DNA of 64,000 bases from Leifsonia sp040686855 (lineage in GTDB: Bacteria; Actinomycetota; Actinomycetes; Actinomycetales; Microbacteriaceae), in the NCBI RefSeq assembly GCF_040686855.1, contig NZ_JBFBOG010000001.1, positions 186,001-250,000 of the forward strand. The letters are read 5' to 3'. The notes below the pieces were generated by a model. It did not search any database, had not been told where the DNA came from, and saw only the letters and a list, made by a program, of their open reading frames with translations. Positions 55,859 to 63,981 of the stretch are shown here, one piece after another. Both the position numbers and the translations under genes were made by a program. Position 1 is the stretch's first letter. Each line of letters starts with the position of its first letter.

Positions 55859-57649
55859 CTAGGCGGGTGGGGTGGGGCGGCGGGCGAGGACGGCGGCGTG
55901 GAGGGCCGCGACGGTCTCGCCGTCGTCGAGGTCCATACCGAGCAGTTCCTCGATGAGGGCGATGCGCTGGTAGAACACCGACCGGGACAGGTGGCTCGCC
56001 GCCGCGGCGCGCGTCCGGTTGCCGGGGTGGCTGAGGTAGGCCCGCAGCACCTCCACGAGGTCGCCGCCGGTCGCGAGGTCGTACTCGATGAGCGGGCGCA
56101 GCAGGTGCTCGGTGTGCTCCAGCATCCGCGGGTCGTTGCCGAGCGCGTTGACCAGCCGGAGCAGCGGCCGGTGCTGGACGCGCTGGATGACGACGCCGCG
56201 CCCCAGCCGCGCGTCCGGCCTCGCGGCGGCGCCGGCGGCCAGCTCGACCGCCTCCTCCAGCGACGACAGCAGCCCGGTGATCCCGCGCGCCTCCGACCCG
56301 ACCGCGACGACGGCCGCCGGGTCGTCGAGCCGCGCCGACCCCGCGGCATCCGCCAGCGAGGCGAACAGGGCGTCCGTCAGCGCGCGCCCGGGTCGTGCCG
56401 ACACCGCGACCACCAGCACGCCCGCCTGCTCCGGATGCCGTCCCGCGACCGCATCCGCGCCCGCCGCACGCGCCGCCTCCACGACCCGCGGCGCCGCCGA
56501 CACCGGCAGCGTCCCCGACCGAAGCCGCAGCGCGACACCGGCGACGGTCCGCCCGGACAACGGGAAACCCGCCGCCTCGAACCGCGCCGTCACGCCGCCC
56601 TCGCCCGCGAACCGCCGCCCGAGGAGGGCCGTGAGGAGCGCGTCGTGGCCCCGCCGCGTCCACTCGTCGTCGTCGCGGTCGGACAGCCGGCTCAGCGCGA
56701 GCGCGACCGCCGCCTGCTCCAGCACGTTCGACCGCCCGGCGGGATGCGGCTCGCCCGGCAGCGCGACCAGGTGTCCCCACCGCATGCCGCGCGCCTCGAC
56801 CGGCACGATCGTCCATCCGCCCCCGGCGCCACCGCCGGCGAGGGGACGGGCAGCCTCCGACGGCGATGTCCGGCTGCCGCCCGCCGGCGCGTCCCGGTTC
56901 ACGCCCCGCGACCGCTGCTCCCCGCCCGCGACCGCGTCCCGGTGCGCGGCGCGCGACCGCTGCTCCCAGTCGGCGAGCTCCGCCTCCTCCCCCGCCCGGT
57001 CGCCCGCGTCGAGCCCGGCGGCCGCGACCACGCGGTGGCCGGTGTCCTCCAGCACGACCGGCGACCCGAGCACTCGGGCCGCCTGCTCCACGATGAAGTC
57101 GGCGGGACTGCCGCGCAGGCTGAGGTCGGTGAACAGCGCATGGATGTCGTCCCGCGCCCGCAACGCACCCATCTGCTCGGCGATGATCCGCGAGTGCACG
57201 GCCTCCGTGATGGCGACGAACCGCGCCTCCCGGTGCAGCACGGCGAACGGCAGCCCGGCGGTTCGGAACTCGTCCACCAGTGCCGCGGGCGCGACCGGCA
57301 TCGGCGGTCCGAGCTCCAGCACGACTCCCGCCACATCCGCCTCGATCAGCACGCGGCCGAGCCGCCGCAGCGCCGCTTCGTCCGACGGCCAGCCGACTCC
57401 CGTCGCGAGCAGCAGCTCGCCGCCCGACCCCAGCCGCGCGGCCTCGGCCGTCTCGGCGACGTGCACCCAGCGGACCGGCGCGTCCAGCCGCTCGCGCCCG
57501 GTCAGCACCTCCGGCAGCGCGCGTGCCACCGGCTCCATCCGCAGCACCTCGCGCACCGTCGGCAGCACGGCCGAGTGCGCAGGCGTCACCGCCACGGCCG
57601 CTTCCGGACGAACTGTGCGGCCCGCCTGCGGGTCCCGACGATCTGGCAT
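55859..57649 (-). CDS. PucR-family transcriptional regulator
   Basis: A 596-residue regulator with an N-terminal PucR-type sensor domain (about 29-150), a long middle region and the C-terminal PucR HTH (LLRPLIEYDLATGGDLVEVL and HLSRSVFYQRIALIEELLGM). Around residue 235 lies a 15-residue tandem duplication (EQRSRAAHRDAVAGG then EQRSRGVNRDAPAGG), probably a flexible linker. It diverges from the mmsA-like gene with a 93-bp gap holding an inverted repeat. PucR-type proteins control purine, polyamine or amine catabolism; here the target is probably the dehydrogenase-aminotransferase operon. Start at ATG 57649 is the most upstream sensible choice but lacks a clear ribosome site. Confidence 0.85.
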   Translation of the reverse strand: MPDRRDPQAGRTVRPEAAVAVTPAHSAVLPTVREVLRMEPVARALPEVLTGRERLDAPVRWVHVAETAEAARLGSGGELLLATGVGWPSDEAALRRLGRVLIEADVAGVVLELGPPMPVAPAALVDEFRTAGLPFAVLHREARFVAITEAVHSRIIAEQMGALRARDDIHALFTDLSLRGSPADFIVEQAARVLGSPVVLEDTGHRVVAAAGLDAGDRAGEEAELADWEQRSRAAHRDAVAGGEQRSRGVNRDAPAGGSRTSPSEAARPLAGGGAGGGWTIVPVEARGMRWGHLVALPGEPHPAGRSNVLEQAAVALALSRLSDRDDDEWTRRGHDALLTALLGRRFAGEGGVTARFEAAGFPLSGRTVAGVALRLRSGTLPVSAAPRVVEAARAAGADAVAGRHPEQAGVLVVAVSARPGRALTDALFASLADAAGSARLDDPAAVVAVGSEARGITGLLSSLEEAVELAAGAAARPDARLGRGVVIQRVQHRPLLRLVNALGNDPRMLEHTEHLLRPLIEYDLATGGDLVEVLRAYLSHPGNRTRAAAASHLSRSVFYQRIALIEELLGMDLDDGETVAALHAAVLARRPTPPA

Positions 57650-57679
57650 CGCTGTCCACGCCTCCGCTCTGTGATCATT

Positions 57680-57703
57680 GGGATGAAAGCCTACTGTCAT
57701 CCC
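57680..57703. promoter_or_regulatory. inverted repeat and -10 in the pucR/mmsA gap
   Basis: GGGATGA (57680-57686) and TCATCCC (57697-57703) form 7-bp inverted arms with a 10-bp spacer. A TACTGT -10-like hexamer (57692-57697) lies within it, directed to the mmsA-like gene. It is a candidate binding site of the PucR protein. Confidence 0.45.
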
Positions 57704-57742
57704 CGGGCAGAACGTCCGGGACGATCCACCTGGAGGACCCCC

Positions 57743-59239
57743 GTGGCCCTGATCCGACACTTCATCGCAGGCGCCGACGCCCCCGCCGACGGCAGCCGCC
57801 CCGACCGCACCGGTCCCGTGTACAACCCGGCCACCGGCGAGCGCCAGCACGACGTCGCGCTGGCCGACACCGCCCAGACCGAGGCCGCGATCGCCGCGGC
57901 GAAGGCCGCGTTCCCGGCCTGGCGCGCCACCAGCCTGACCAAGCGCGCGGACGTGATGTTCCGTCTCCGCCACCTCCTCACCGAGCGCCGCGACGAGCTC
58001 GCCGCGATCGTGACCAGCGAGCACGGAAAGGTGCTCTCCGACGCCGCCGGCGAGATCGGCCGCGGGCTGGAGAACGTGGAGTTCGCCTCCGGCCTCATCG
58101 ACAAGCTCAAGGGCGAGTACAGCGAGCAGGTCTCGACCGGCATCGACGTGCACAGCGTCAAGCAGCCCGTCGGTGTCGTCGGCTGCATCACGCCGTTCAA
58201 CTTCCCGGTCATGGTGCCGCTGTGGATGGTCGCGAGCGCGATCGCGTGCGGCAACACCGTGGTCCTCAAGCCCAGCGAGAAGGACCCCAGCGCCTCGGTC
58301 TACCTGGCCAAGCTGTTCCGCGAGGCGGGGCTCCCCGACGGAGTGCTCAACGTCGTGCACGGCGACAAGGAGGCGGTGGATGCGATCCTCGACTCCCCCG
58401 ACGTCGCCGCGGTGAGCTTCGTCGGCTCCACACCGATCGCCCGCTCGATCTACCAGCGCGCAAGCGCCAACGGCAAGCGCGTGCAGGCCCTCGGCGGTGC
58501 CAAGAACCACATGGTCGTGCTGGAGGACGCGGACATCGACGCCGCGGCCGACGCCGCGGTCTCGGCCGCGTACGGCTCCGCGGGCGAGCGCTGCATGGCG
58601 GTCAGCGTGGTCGTCGCGGTCGGCGAGGTGGGCGACCGGCTGGTGCCGGCCATCCACTCCCGTCTGGACGCGCTGAAGATCGGCGCTGGGACCGACGCCG
58701 CCAGCGAGATGGGGCCGCTGATCACGGGCGAGCACCGCGACAAGGTCGCCTCCTACGTCACCGGCGCCGCGGCCGAGGGCGCGACGGTCGTCGCCGACGG
58801 CACGCAGCGCGACTTCGACGGCGACGGCTTCTTCGTCGGCGTCAGCCTGCTCGACCACGTGAAGCCCGGGATGAAGGCGTACGACGACGAGATCTTCGGC
58901 CCGGTGCTGAGCGTGGTCCGCGTCGACACCTACGAGGAGGCTGTGGAGCTGATCAACGCCAACCCGTACGGCAACGGCGTCGCCCTGTTCACCCGCGACG
59001 GCGGCGCGGCGCGCCGCTTCGAGTTCGAGGTGGAGGTGGGCATGGTCGGCATCAACGTGCCCATCCCCGTCCCGGTCGGCGCATACTCGTTCGGAGGCTG
59101 GAAGAACTCGCTGTTCGGCGACTCGCACATCTACGGGCCGGAGTCGTTCCACTTCTACACGCGCAGCAAGGTCGTCACCACGCGCTGGCCCGACCCGGTG
59201 CACTCGCGCATCGAGCTCGCGTTCCCCGGCAACTCCTGA
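57743..59239 (+). CDS. mmsA: CoA-acylating semialdehyde dehydrogenase (methylmalonate/malonate semialdehyde, MmsA type)
   Basis: A 498-residue aldehyde dehydrogenase of the CoA-acylating group, which turns malonate or methylmalonate semialdehyde into acetyl- or propionyl-CoA. The motifs NFPVMVPLWMVASAIACGNT, LGGAKNHMVVLEDADID and the catalytic cysteine in GSAGERCMAVSVVV are those of MmsA/IolA. It starts GTG 57743 with TGGAGGA upstream. It lies 19 nt before the aminotransferase, which suggests a beta-alanine or similar pathway: aminotransferase gives malonate semialdehyde, MmsA gives acetyl-CoA. PucR diverges. Confidence 0.92.
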   Translation: MALIRHFIAGADAPADGSRPDRTGPVYNPATGERQHDVALADTAQTEAAIAAAKAAFPAWRATSLTKRADVMFRLRHLLTERRDELAAIVTSEHGKVLSDAAGEIGRGLENVEFASGLIDKLKGEYSEQVSTGIDVHSVKQPVGVVGCITPFNFPVMVPLWMVASAIACGNTVVLKPSEKDPSASVYLAKLFREAGLPDGVLNVVHGDKEAVDAILDSPDVAAVSFVGSTPIARSIYQRASANGKRVQALGGAKNHMVVLEDADIDAAADAAVSAAYGSAGERCMAVSVVVAVGEVGDRLVPAIHSRLDALKIGAGTDAASEMGPLITGEHRDKVASYVTGAAAEGATVVADGTQRDFDGDGFFVGVSLLDHVKPGMKAYDDEIFGPVLSVVRVDTYEEAVELINANPYGNGVALFTRDGGAARRFEFEVEVGMVGINVPIPVPVGAYSFGGWKNSLFGDSHIYGPESFHFYTRSKVVTTRWPDPVHSRIELAFPGNS

Positions 59240-59258
59240 TCGAAGGCGACGAAGGCAC

Positions 59259-60677
59259 ATGACCGACACCATCTCCACCACCGCCGCCACCCGCACCGGC
59301 TACACCGACCGGCACGGGATCGAGCATCCCTTCGGCGACGCCGCGGCCGAGCAGCAGGTGCGCAAAGACGACCGCGGGCACGTGTTCCACTCGTGGAGCG
59401 CGCAGGCGAAGATCGACCCGCTGCCGATCGCCGCGGGTGAGGGATCGACCTTCTGGGACTACGAGGGCAACGCGTACCTCGACTTCAGCTCCCAGCTGGT
59501 CAACCTGAACCTCGGGCACCAGCATCCGGACCTCGTCGCGGCCATCCAGCAGCAGGCGGGTCGCCTCGCGACCGTGCAGCCGTCGATGGCGAACGACGTG
59601 CGCGGCGAGCTCGCCCGCCGGATCGCCGAGGTCGCGCCCGGAACGCTGAACAAGGTGTTCTTCACCAACGGCGGCGCCGACGCCAACGAGTACGCGGTCC
59701 GTCTCGCCCGCCGGACGACGGGTCGCCGCAAGGTGCTCTCGATGTACCGCTCCTATCACGGCGGCACCGCGACCGCGATCTCGCTCACGGGCGACCCGCG
59801 CCGCTGGGCGAACGAGCCGAGCGACGGATCCGTCGCCCACTTCTTCGGCCCGTATCCCTACCGGTCGGCGTTCCACTCGACGACGCCGGAGGAGGAGACG
59901 CAGCGCGCGCTGGAGCACCTGGAGAACGTCATCGTGCTGGAGGGCGCGACGACCGTCGCGGCGATCATCATCGAGACGATCGTCGGCACGAACGGCGTGC
60001 TGGTCCCGCCGCCCGGCTACCTCGCCGGTGTGCGCGAGCTGTGCGACAAGTACGGGATCGTCTACATCGCCGACGAGGTCATGGTCGGCTTCGGCCGGGT
60101 CGGCGAGTGGTTCGCGGTGGACGCGTTCGACGTCGTTCCTGACCTCATCACCTTCGCGAAGGGCGTCAACTCGGGGTACGTGCCGCTCGGCGGCGTCGTC
60201 ATCTCGGACGCGATCGCGTCGTTCTTCGACGACGTGGCGTTCCAGGGCGGCCTGACCTACTCCGGTCACCCGCTCGCGTGCGCCGCCGGGGTCGCGACCT
60301 TCGAGGTGTTCGAGCGCGACGGCATCCTGGAGCGCGTGCGCGACCTCGGCTCGCGGGTCGTGGAGCCGGAGATCACCTCCTGGCTGGAGAAGCACCCGTC
60401 GCTCGGCGAGGTGCGCGGCCGCGGCCTGTTCTGGGCCCTGGAGCTGGTGCGCGACCGCGAGACGCACGAGCCGCTGGTGCCGTTCAACGCGGCCGGTGCG
60501 GACGCTGCGCCGATGGCCGAGGTCGCCGCCGCGTGCAAGGCGGCCGGGGTGTGGCCGTTCACGCACTTCAACCGCGTGCACATCGCCCCGCCGCTGGTGA
60601 TCTCCGAGGACGACCTGCGTCGTGGCCTCGCCGCCATCGACCAGGCGCTCACCGTCGCCGACGGCTACGCGCGCTGA
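59259..60677 (+). CDS. class III omega-aminotransferase (beta-alanine/GABA type)
   Basis: A 472-residue PLP aminotransferase of fold type I class III. The family features are visible: LFDFSSQLVNLNLGH-like N-terminal SSQLVNLNLGHQHPD, SYHGGTATA, an IADEVMVGFGRVGEWF Asp stretch, and the PLP lysine in ITFAKGVNSGYVPLGG. It moves an amino group from an omega-amino acid or amine to pyruvate or 2-oxoglutarate; the paired MmsA suggests beta-alanine as substrate. A hairpin element begins 25 bp after its stop. Confidence 0.9.
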   Translation: MTDTISTTAATRTGYTDRHGIEHPFGDAAAEQQVRKDDRGHVFHSWSAQAKIDPLPIAAGEGSTFWDYEGNAYLDFSSQLVNLNLGHQHPDLVAAIQQQAGRLATVQPSMANDVRGELARRIAEVAPGTLNKVFFTNGGADANEYAVRLARRTTGRRKVLSMYRSYHGGTATAISLTGDPRRWANEPSDGSVAHFFGPYPYRSAFHSTTPEEETQRALEHLENVIVLEGATTVAAIIIETIVGTNGVLVPPPGYLAGVRELCDKYGIVYIADEVMVGFGRVGEWFAVDAFDVVPDLITFAKGVNSGYVPLGGVVISDAIASFFDDVAFQGGLTYSGHPLACAAGVATFEVFERDGILERVRDLGSRVVEPEITSWLEKHPSLGEVRGRGLFWALELVRDRETHEPLVPFNAAGADAAPMAEVAAACKAAGVWPFTHFNRVHIAPPLVISEDDLRRGLAAIDQALTVADGYAR

Positions 60678-60701
60678 CCCGCCTCGCCCCGCACCGCCCG
60701 T

Positions 60702-60765
60702 CGTCGAGTCCGCAAAGAGTGCACGCGACACGCCGTACAAGCATGCACTCTTTGCGTACTCGACG
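60702..60765. repeat. long hairpin element, copy F (CGAGTCCGCA family)
   Basis: Arms 60702-60723 (CGTCGAGTCCGCAAAGAGTG) and 60744-60765 pair over 22 bp with one mismatch; the 20-nt loop contains CGACACGCCG. In reverse complement it aligns with copy A at 47522-47587 without gaps, differing at only about 9 of 60 positions. It lies in a tandem gap, between the aminotransferase stop and the NYN gene, and its right end is 24 bp before the -10 hexamer of that gene. Confidence 0.85.
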
Positions 60766-60801
60766 GTGGGGCGGAGATGTCGAGGCGGCTAAGTTGGAGG
60801 G

Positions 60802-61968
60802 GTGACTGAACCTGGGGATGGCCGCGTCGCGGTCTACATCGACTTCGACAACATCATCATCTCGCGGTACGACCAGGTGCACGGCCGGGGCAGCTACATG
60901 CGCGACCGGCCCAAGTCGAGCACGACCCAGCCGAAGGCGTCGTTCGCGGAGAAGCTGGCGGAGGCGCGCGTCGACCTCGGCGCCGTCATCGACTTCGCAT
61001 CGTCCTTCGGGACGCTCGTGCTCACCCGTGCGTACGCCGACTGGTCGTCGGCGGTCAACGCCGAGTACCGGGGCCAGCTGGTCGGCCGGGCGGTCGACCT
61101 CGTGCAGCTCTTCCCCGCCGCCGCCTACGCGAAGAACGGCGCCGACATCCGGCTCGCGGTCGACGCGGTCGAGGATCTGTTCCGACTTCCCGAACTGACC
61201 CACGTCGTCATCGTGGCGGGCGACTCGGACTACGTCCCTCTCGCGCAGCGGGTGAAGCGCCTGAACCGCTACGTGATCGGGATCGGCGTCGCCGGCTCCA
61301 CCGCGAAGTCGCTCGCCGCCGCCTGCGACGAGTTCGTGAGCTACGACGATCTGCCGGGCATCGCGCGCGACGAGGCCGCGGATGCGACCGCGACCGACGA
61401 GCCGGAGGCGGACGAGCCAGAGGCGGAGCAGGCGGCCGCACCCGCGCCCGCCGCATCCTCGCGCCGCAAGGGATCCCGAAGCGCGGCCTCCGATCCCGCG
61501 GCGGACGCTGTCCCTGCGGAGACCGCAACAGGCGACGGCGGCGGTGAGTCGGCCGAGCCCGCCGAGACCGTCGCCGAGCCCGAGGCCGAGCCCGACCGCG
61601 GCCGCAAGCGCGGCGGCCGCCGTCGCGCCGCTGCCACCGAGGAGGAGGACGCCGCCGCCGACGAGCCGCAGGAGGACCCGCAGGTCGTCGCCACGCGCCT
61701 CCTCGCCCGCGCCCTCCAGCTCGGCCACGAGAAGGACGACTCCCCGTGGCTGCACAGCTCGGCGGTGAAGGGCCAGATGAAGCGGATGGACCCGTCTTTC
61801 AGCGAGAAGGCGCTCGGCTTTCGCTCCTTCAGCGACTTCATCAAGTCGCGCAGCGACCTCGTCGAGCTCGACGACAGCTCGACCGCCCAGATGCTCCGGC
61901 TCGCACCCTCGCGCCCCCGCCGCGCCCGACACAGCGGCCGGGCGACGGACGCGGTCTCGGCGTCGTAA
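60802..61968 (+). CDS. NYN-domain nuclease-like protein with C-terminal LOTUS/OST-HTH domain
   Basis: A 388-residue protein. The N-terminal NYN (PIN-like) domain (about 8-180) has the acidic residues Asp14, Asp16, Asp115, Asp121, Asp141 and Asp143 (VYIDFDN, VAGDSDYVPL), consistent with a metal-dependent RNase. A linker of about 110 residues, rich in Glu, Ala and Pro with a basic RGRKRGGRRR patch, leads to a C-terminal LOTUS-like winged helix (about 293-367; LLARALQLGHEKDDSPWLHS). The two-domain form is found in bacterial proteins related to eukaryotic RNA-regulating factors. TAAGTT at 60790-60795 ends 6 nt before the GTG. Confidence 0.85.
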   Translation: MTEPGDGRVAVYIDFDNIIISRYDQVHGRGSYMRDRPKSSTTQPKASFAEKLAEARVDLGAVIDFASSFGTLVLTRAYADWSSAVNAEYRGQLVGRAVDLVQLFPAAAYAKNGADIRLAVDAVEDLFRLPELTHVVIVAGDSDYVPLAQRVKRLNRYVIGIGVAGSTAKSLAAACDEFVSYDDLPGIARDEAADATATDEPEADEPEAEQAAAPAPAASSRRKGSRSAASDPAADAVPAETATGDGGGESAEPAETVAEPEAEPDRGRKRGGRRRAAATEEEDAAADEPQEDPQVVATRLLARALQLGHEKDDSPWLHSSAVKGQMKRMDPSFSEKALGFRSFSDFIKSRSDLVELDDSSTAQMLRLAPSRPRRARHSGRATDAVSAS

Positions 61969-62003
61969 GCCCGCACTCAGCCAACAGGACTTGACTGCCG
62001 ACC

Positions 62004-62939
62004 ATGGCGAAGCAATGGAGAGCGACACAGTTCGGCGCACCGGAGACGTGGGAGTTCGCGGAGGTCGATACCCCCGCACCGAAGCAGGGCGAGGTCACCA
62101 TCCGGGTGACCGCTGCCGGCGTCAACCCGGCCGACTACAAGCACGTGTCGGCGCCGCGTCCGGGCCTCACGCTGCCCGTACCGATTGGCTATGAGGCCGC
62201 CGGCACGATCGCGGCGATCGGACCGGACACCGAGATCGCGTCCGGAGGCGGCACGGTCGGGGACGCTGTGGTCGCCTTCCGCATCCAGGGCGGGTACGCC
62301 ACCGAGGTCACAGTGCCGGCGAAGGACGTCTTCGCCAAGCCGCCGCGCCTCGCGGACGAGGAGGCCGCCAACCTGCTGCTGGTCGGCACGACTGCGGCCC
62401 AGATGCTCCACGTCACCGACGTCCGGGCGAGCGAGACCATCCTCGTGCACGGCGCCTCCGGGGCGGTCGGGGTGAGCATCCTGCAGCAGGCCGCCGAGCT
62501 CGGCGCGCGGGTCATCGGCACGGCGAGCGAGTCGAGCTTCGCCCGCGTCCGGCGCTTCGGCGGGCTGCCGGTCGCCTACGGCCCCGGCCTGGCCGAGCGC
62601 GTCACCGAGGCGGCGCAAGGTCCGGTCGCTGCGGCGCTCGACACCGTCGGGACCTCCGAGGCGATCGACGTCTCGCTCCAGCTGGTCCCCGACCGCACCC
62701 GCATCGTCACCATCGTGGATGCGCAGCGCGCCGAACGGGAGGGCATCCACGCAGTCTTCGGCGCTCAGCCGGAGAGCCAGGCGTTCCGTGACGCCGCACG
62801 TCCGCGGCTGCTGGAGCTGGCCGGCAGCGGACGCCTGCAGGTCCCGGTCGCGCGCACCTACCCGCTGGCGGAGGCGCCGGAGGCCCTGGCGTTCCTGAAG
62901 GAGGGCCACCCGGGCGGCAAGCTCGCGCTGATCCCCTAG
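62004..62939 (+). CDS. NADP-dependent quinone-oxidoreductase-like protein (medium-chain dehydrogenase family)
   Basis: A 311-residue zinc-independent MDR-family oxidoreductase of the quinone oxidoreductase (QOR/NADP-binding) type. The GroES-like N-terminal domain (VTAAGVNPADYKHVSAP) precedes the nucleotide fold with ILVHGASGAVGVSILQQAAE; no structural zinc cysteines are present. It probably reduces quinones or enones with NADPH. Substrate unknown. It converges on the two tandem paralogues. Confidence 0.88.
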   Translation: MAKQWRATQFGAPETWEFAEVDTPAPKQGEVTIRVTAAGVNPADYKHVSAPRPGLTLPVPIGYEAAGTIAAIGPDTEIASGGGTVGDAVVAFRIQGGYATEVTVPAKDVFAKPPRLADEEAANLLLVGTTAAQMLHVTDVRASETILVHGASGAVGVSILQQAAELGARVIGTASESSFARVRRFGGLPVAYGPGLAERVTEAAQGPVAAALDTVGTSEAIDVSLQLVPDRTRIVTIVDAQRAEREGIHAVFGAQPESQAFRDAARPRLLELAGSGRLQVPVARTYPLAEAPEALAFLKEGHPGGKLALIP

Positions 62940-62942
62940 GCC

Positions 62943-63272
62943 CTAGGTCGTCGGCCGCGCCTGCCGCGCCTCGGCTTCGGCCTCCGACACGATCACCATG
63001 CCGCCGGTGCGCTGACTCGACTGCATCAGCGCCTCCATCCACCGCTCGTTGAGCTTGGGGGGCACGGTTTCCGAGAACACGAACGCGAGCGGGATCTCGT
63101 GGCTGATCCAGATGCTGATCCGGCCTCCGCCGAGGTCGTGCGGGATCTGCCAGTTCAGCAGGAAGCTCTCGTGTCGTCTCAGCTTGGTGACCAGCGCGAT
63201 CTTGACGTGGGACAGCGTGCGGTCGTCGAATTCGTACTCCTGAGCGGCGTAGCCATAGATCAGGCGGCCCAT
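62943..63272 (-). CDS. DUF7882-like small protein, paralogue 2
   Basis: A 109-residue protein beginning MGRLIYGYAAQEYEFDDRTL, closely related to the gene just upstream (63274-63651): both share the order L-I-Y, FDDR-L-H, KLRRxExFLL, the SIWI-x-I-P-x-x-F-V-F segment and a late W-x-x-L-x-x-S. It follows its paralogue by 1 nt. It resembles a short protein type that I associate with Microbacteriaceae, sometimes misannotated as a DNA ligase; I give no function. No signal peptide or catalytic motif seen. Confidence 0.65.
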   Translation of the reverse strand: MGRLIYGYAAQEYEFDDRTLSHVKIALVTKLRRHESFLLNWQIPHDLGGGRISIWISHEIPLAFVFSETVPPKLNERWMEALMQSSQRTGGMVIVSEAEAEARQARPTT

Positions 63273-63273
63273 C

Positions 63274-63651
63274 TCATGCCCCCTCGTGCGGCTTCCCCGA
63301 CTTCGACTTGCTGGCGCGGTAAGTGCCCTCGGGCACCTCCTCGCGGATCTCCGCCCGCAGCTCGTCCTCGAGCCACAGGCCGGAGTTGGAGTTGGCGCGT
63401 TCGCTGAGGAGGGAGATCCATTCGCGGTTCAGCTCCGGCAGATCGGGCCGGATGAAGACGAACTGGATCGAGATGGACGGGTCGATCCAGATGGAGCGCA
63501 GCACACCGACGGGGTCCGCCGTCCGGTCGGTCCAGATCAGCAGGAAGCCTTCGCGGCGGCGCAGCTTCGCCTGCACGACCGCCTGCAGGTGGGCGAGCAC
63601 GCGATCGTCGAACGTGAACCCGTCCGCACCGTCGTAGATCAGGGTTCCCAC
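63274..63651 (-). CDS. DUF7882-like small protein, paralogue 1
   Basis: A 125-residue protein beginning MGTLIYDGADGFTFDDRVLA, with the same pattern of conserved blocks as its neighbour at 62943-63272 but a longer basic C-terminal tail (RASKSKSGKPHEGA). Two adjacent copies on one transcript suggest local duplication followed by divergence. Function unknown; the soluble beta-rich pattern has no recognised motif. Confidence 0.65.
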   Translation of the reverse strand: MGTLIYDGADGFTFDDRVLAHLQAVVQAKLRRREGFLLIWTDRTADPVGVLRSIWIDPSISIQFVFIRPDLPELNREWISLLSERANSNSGLWLEDELRAEIREEVPEGTYRASKSKSGKPHEGA

Positions 63652-63735
63652 TGCTCTCCTTCCGCTGACAACACTTTCCCGAAACAGCCGCGCGCCGTCA
63701 ATAGACGTACGCCCGAGCAGCCGTAAAGTCCGGTC

Positions 63736-63981
63736 ATGGACGCTCTCACGCGAACCATCAAAGCGGCCCTCCTCTACGAGGACGGCCGGACCCTCGACAG
63801 CGTCGTGGTCGTGCCCCTCATCGGCGGTTGCCCGCCCGGGGAGATCCGCGTCGCGACCACGTTCGCCGGCGCCCTCGTCTACGACGTCTACGAACTGGCG
63901 GACGAGGAGGAGTACTCCTCCATGCCGGCCTACCCCTACCGCTCCACCATCCCGGTCACCACAGAAGATCTCGACGAGTAG
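63736..63981 (+). CDS. small hypothetical protein
   Basis: An 81-residue protein, acidic towards its C-terminus, beginning MDALTRTIKAALLYEDGRTL. I do not recognise its family. A TAAAGT hexamer (63724-63729) ends exactly 6 nt before the ATG, and there is no ribosome site, the pattern of a leaderless mRNA. The codon use matches neighbours. Confidence 0.6.
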   Translation: MDALTRTIKAALLYEDGRTLDSVVVVPLIGGCPPGEIRVATTFAGALVYDVYELADEEEYSSMPAYPYRSTIPVTTEDLDE

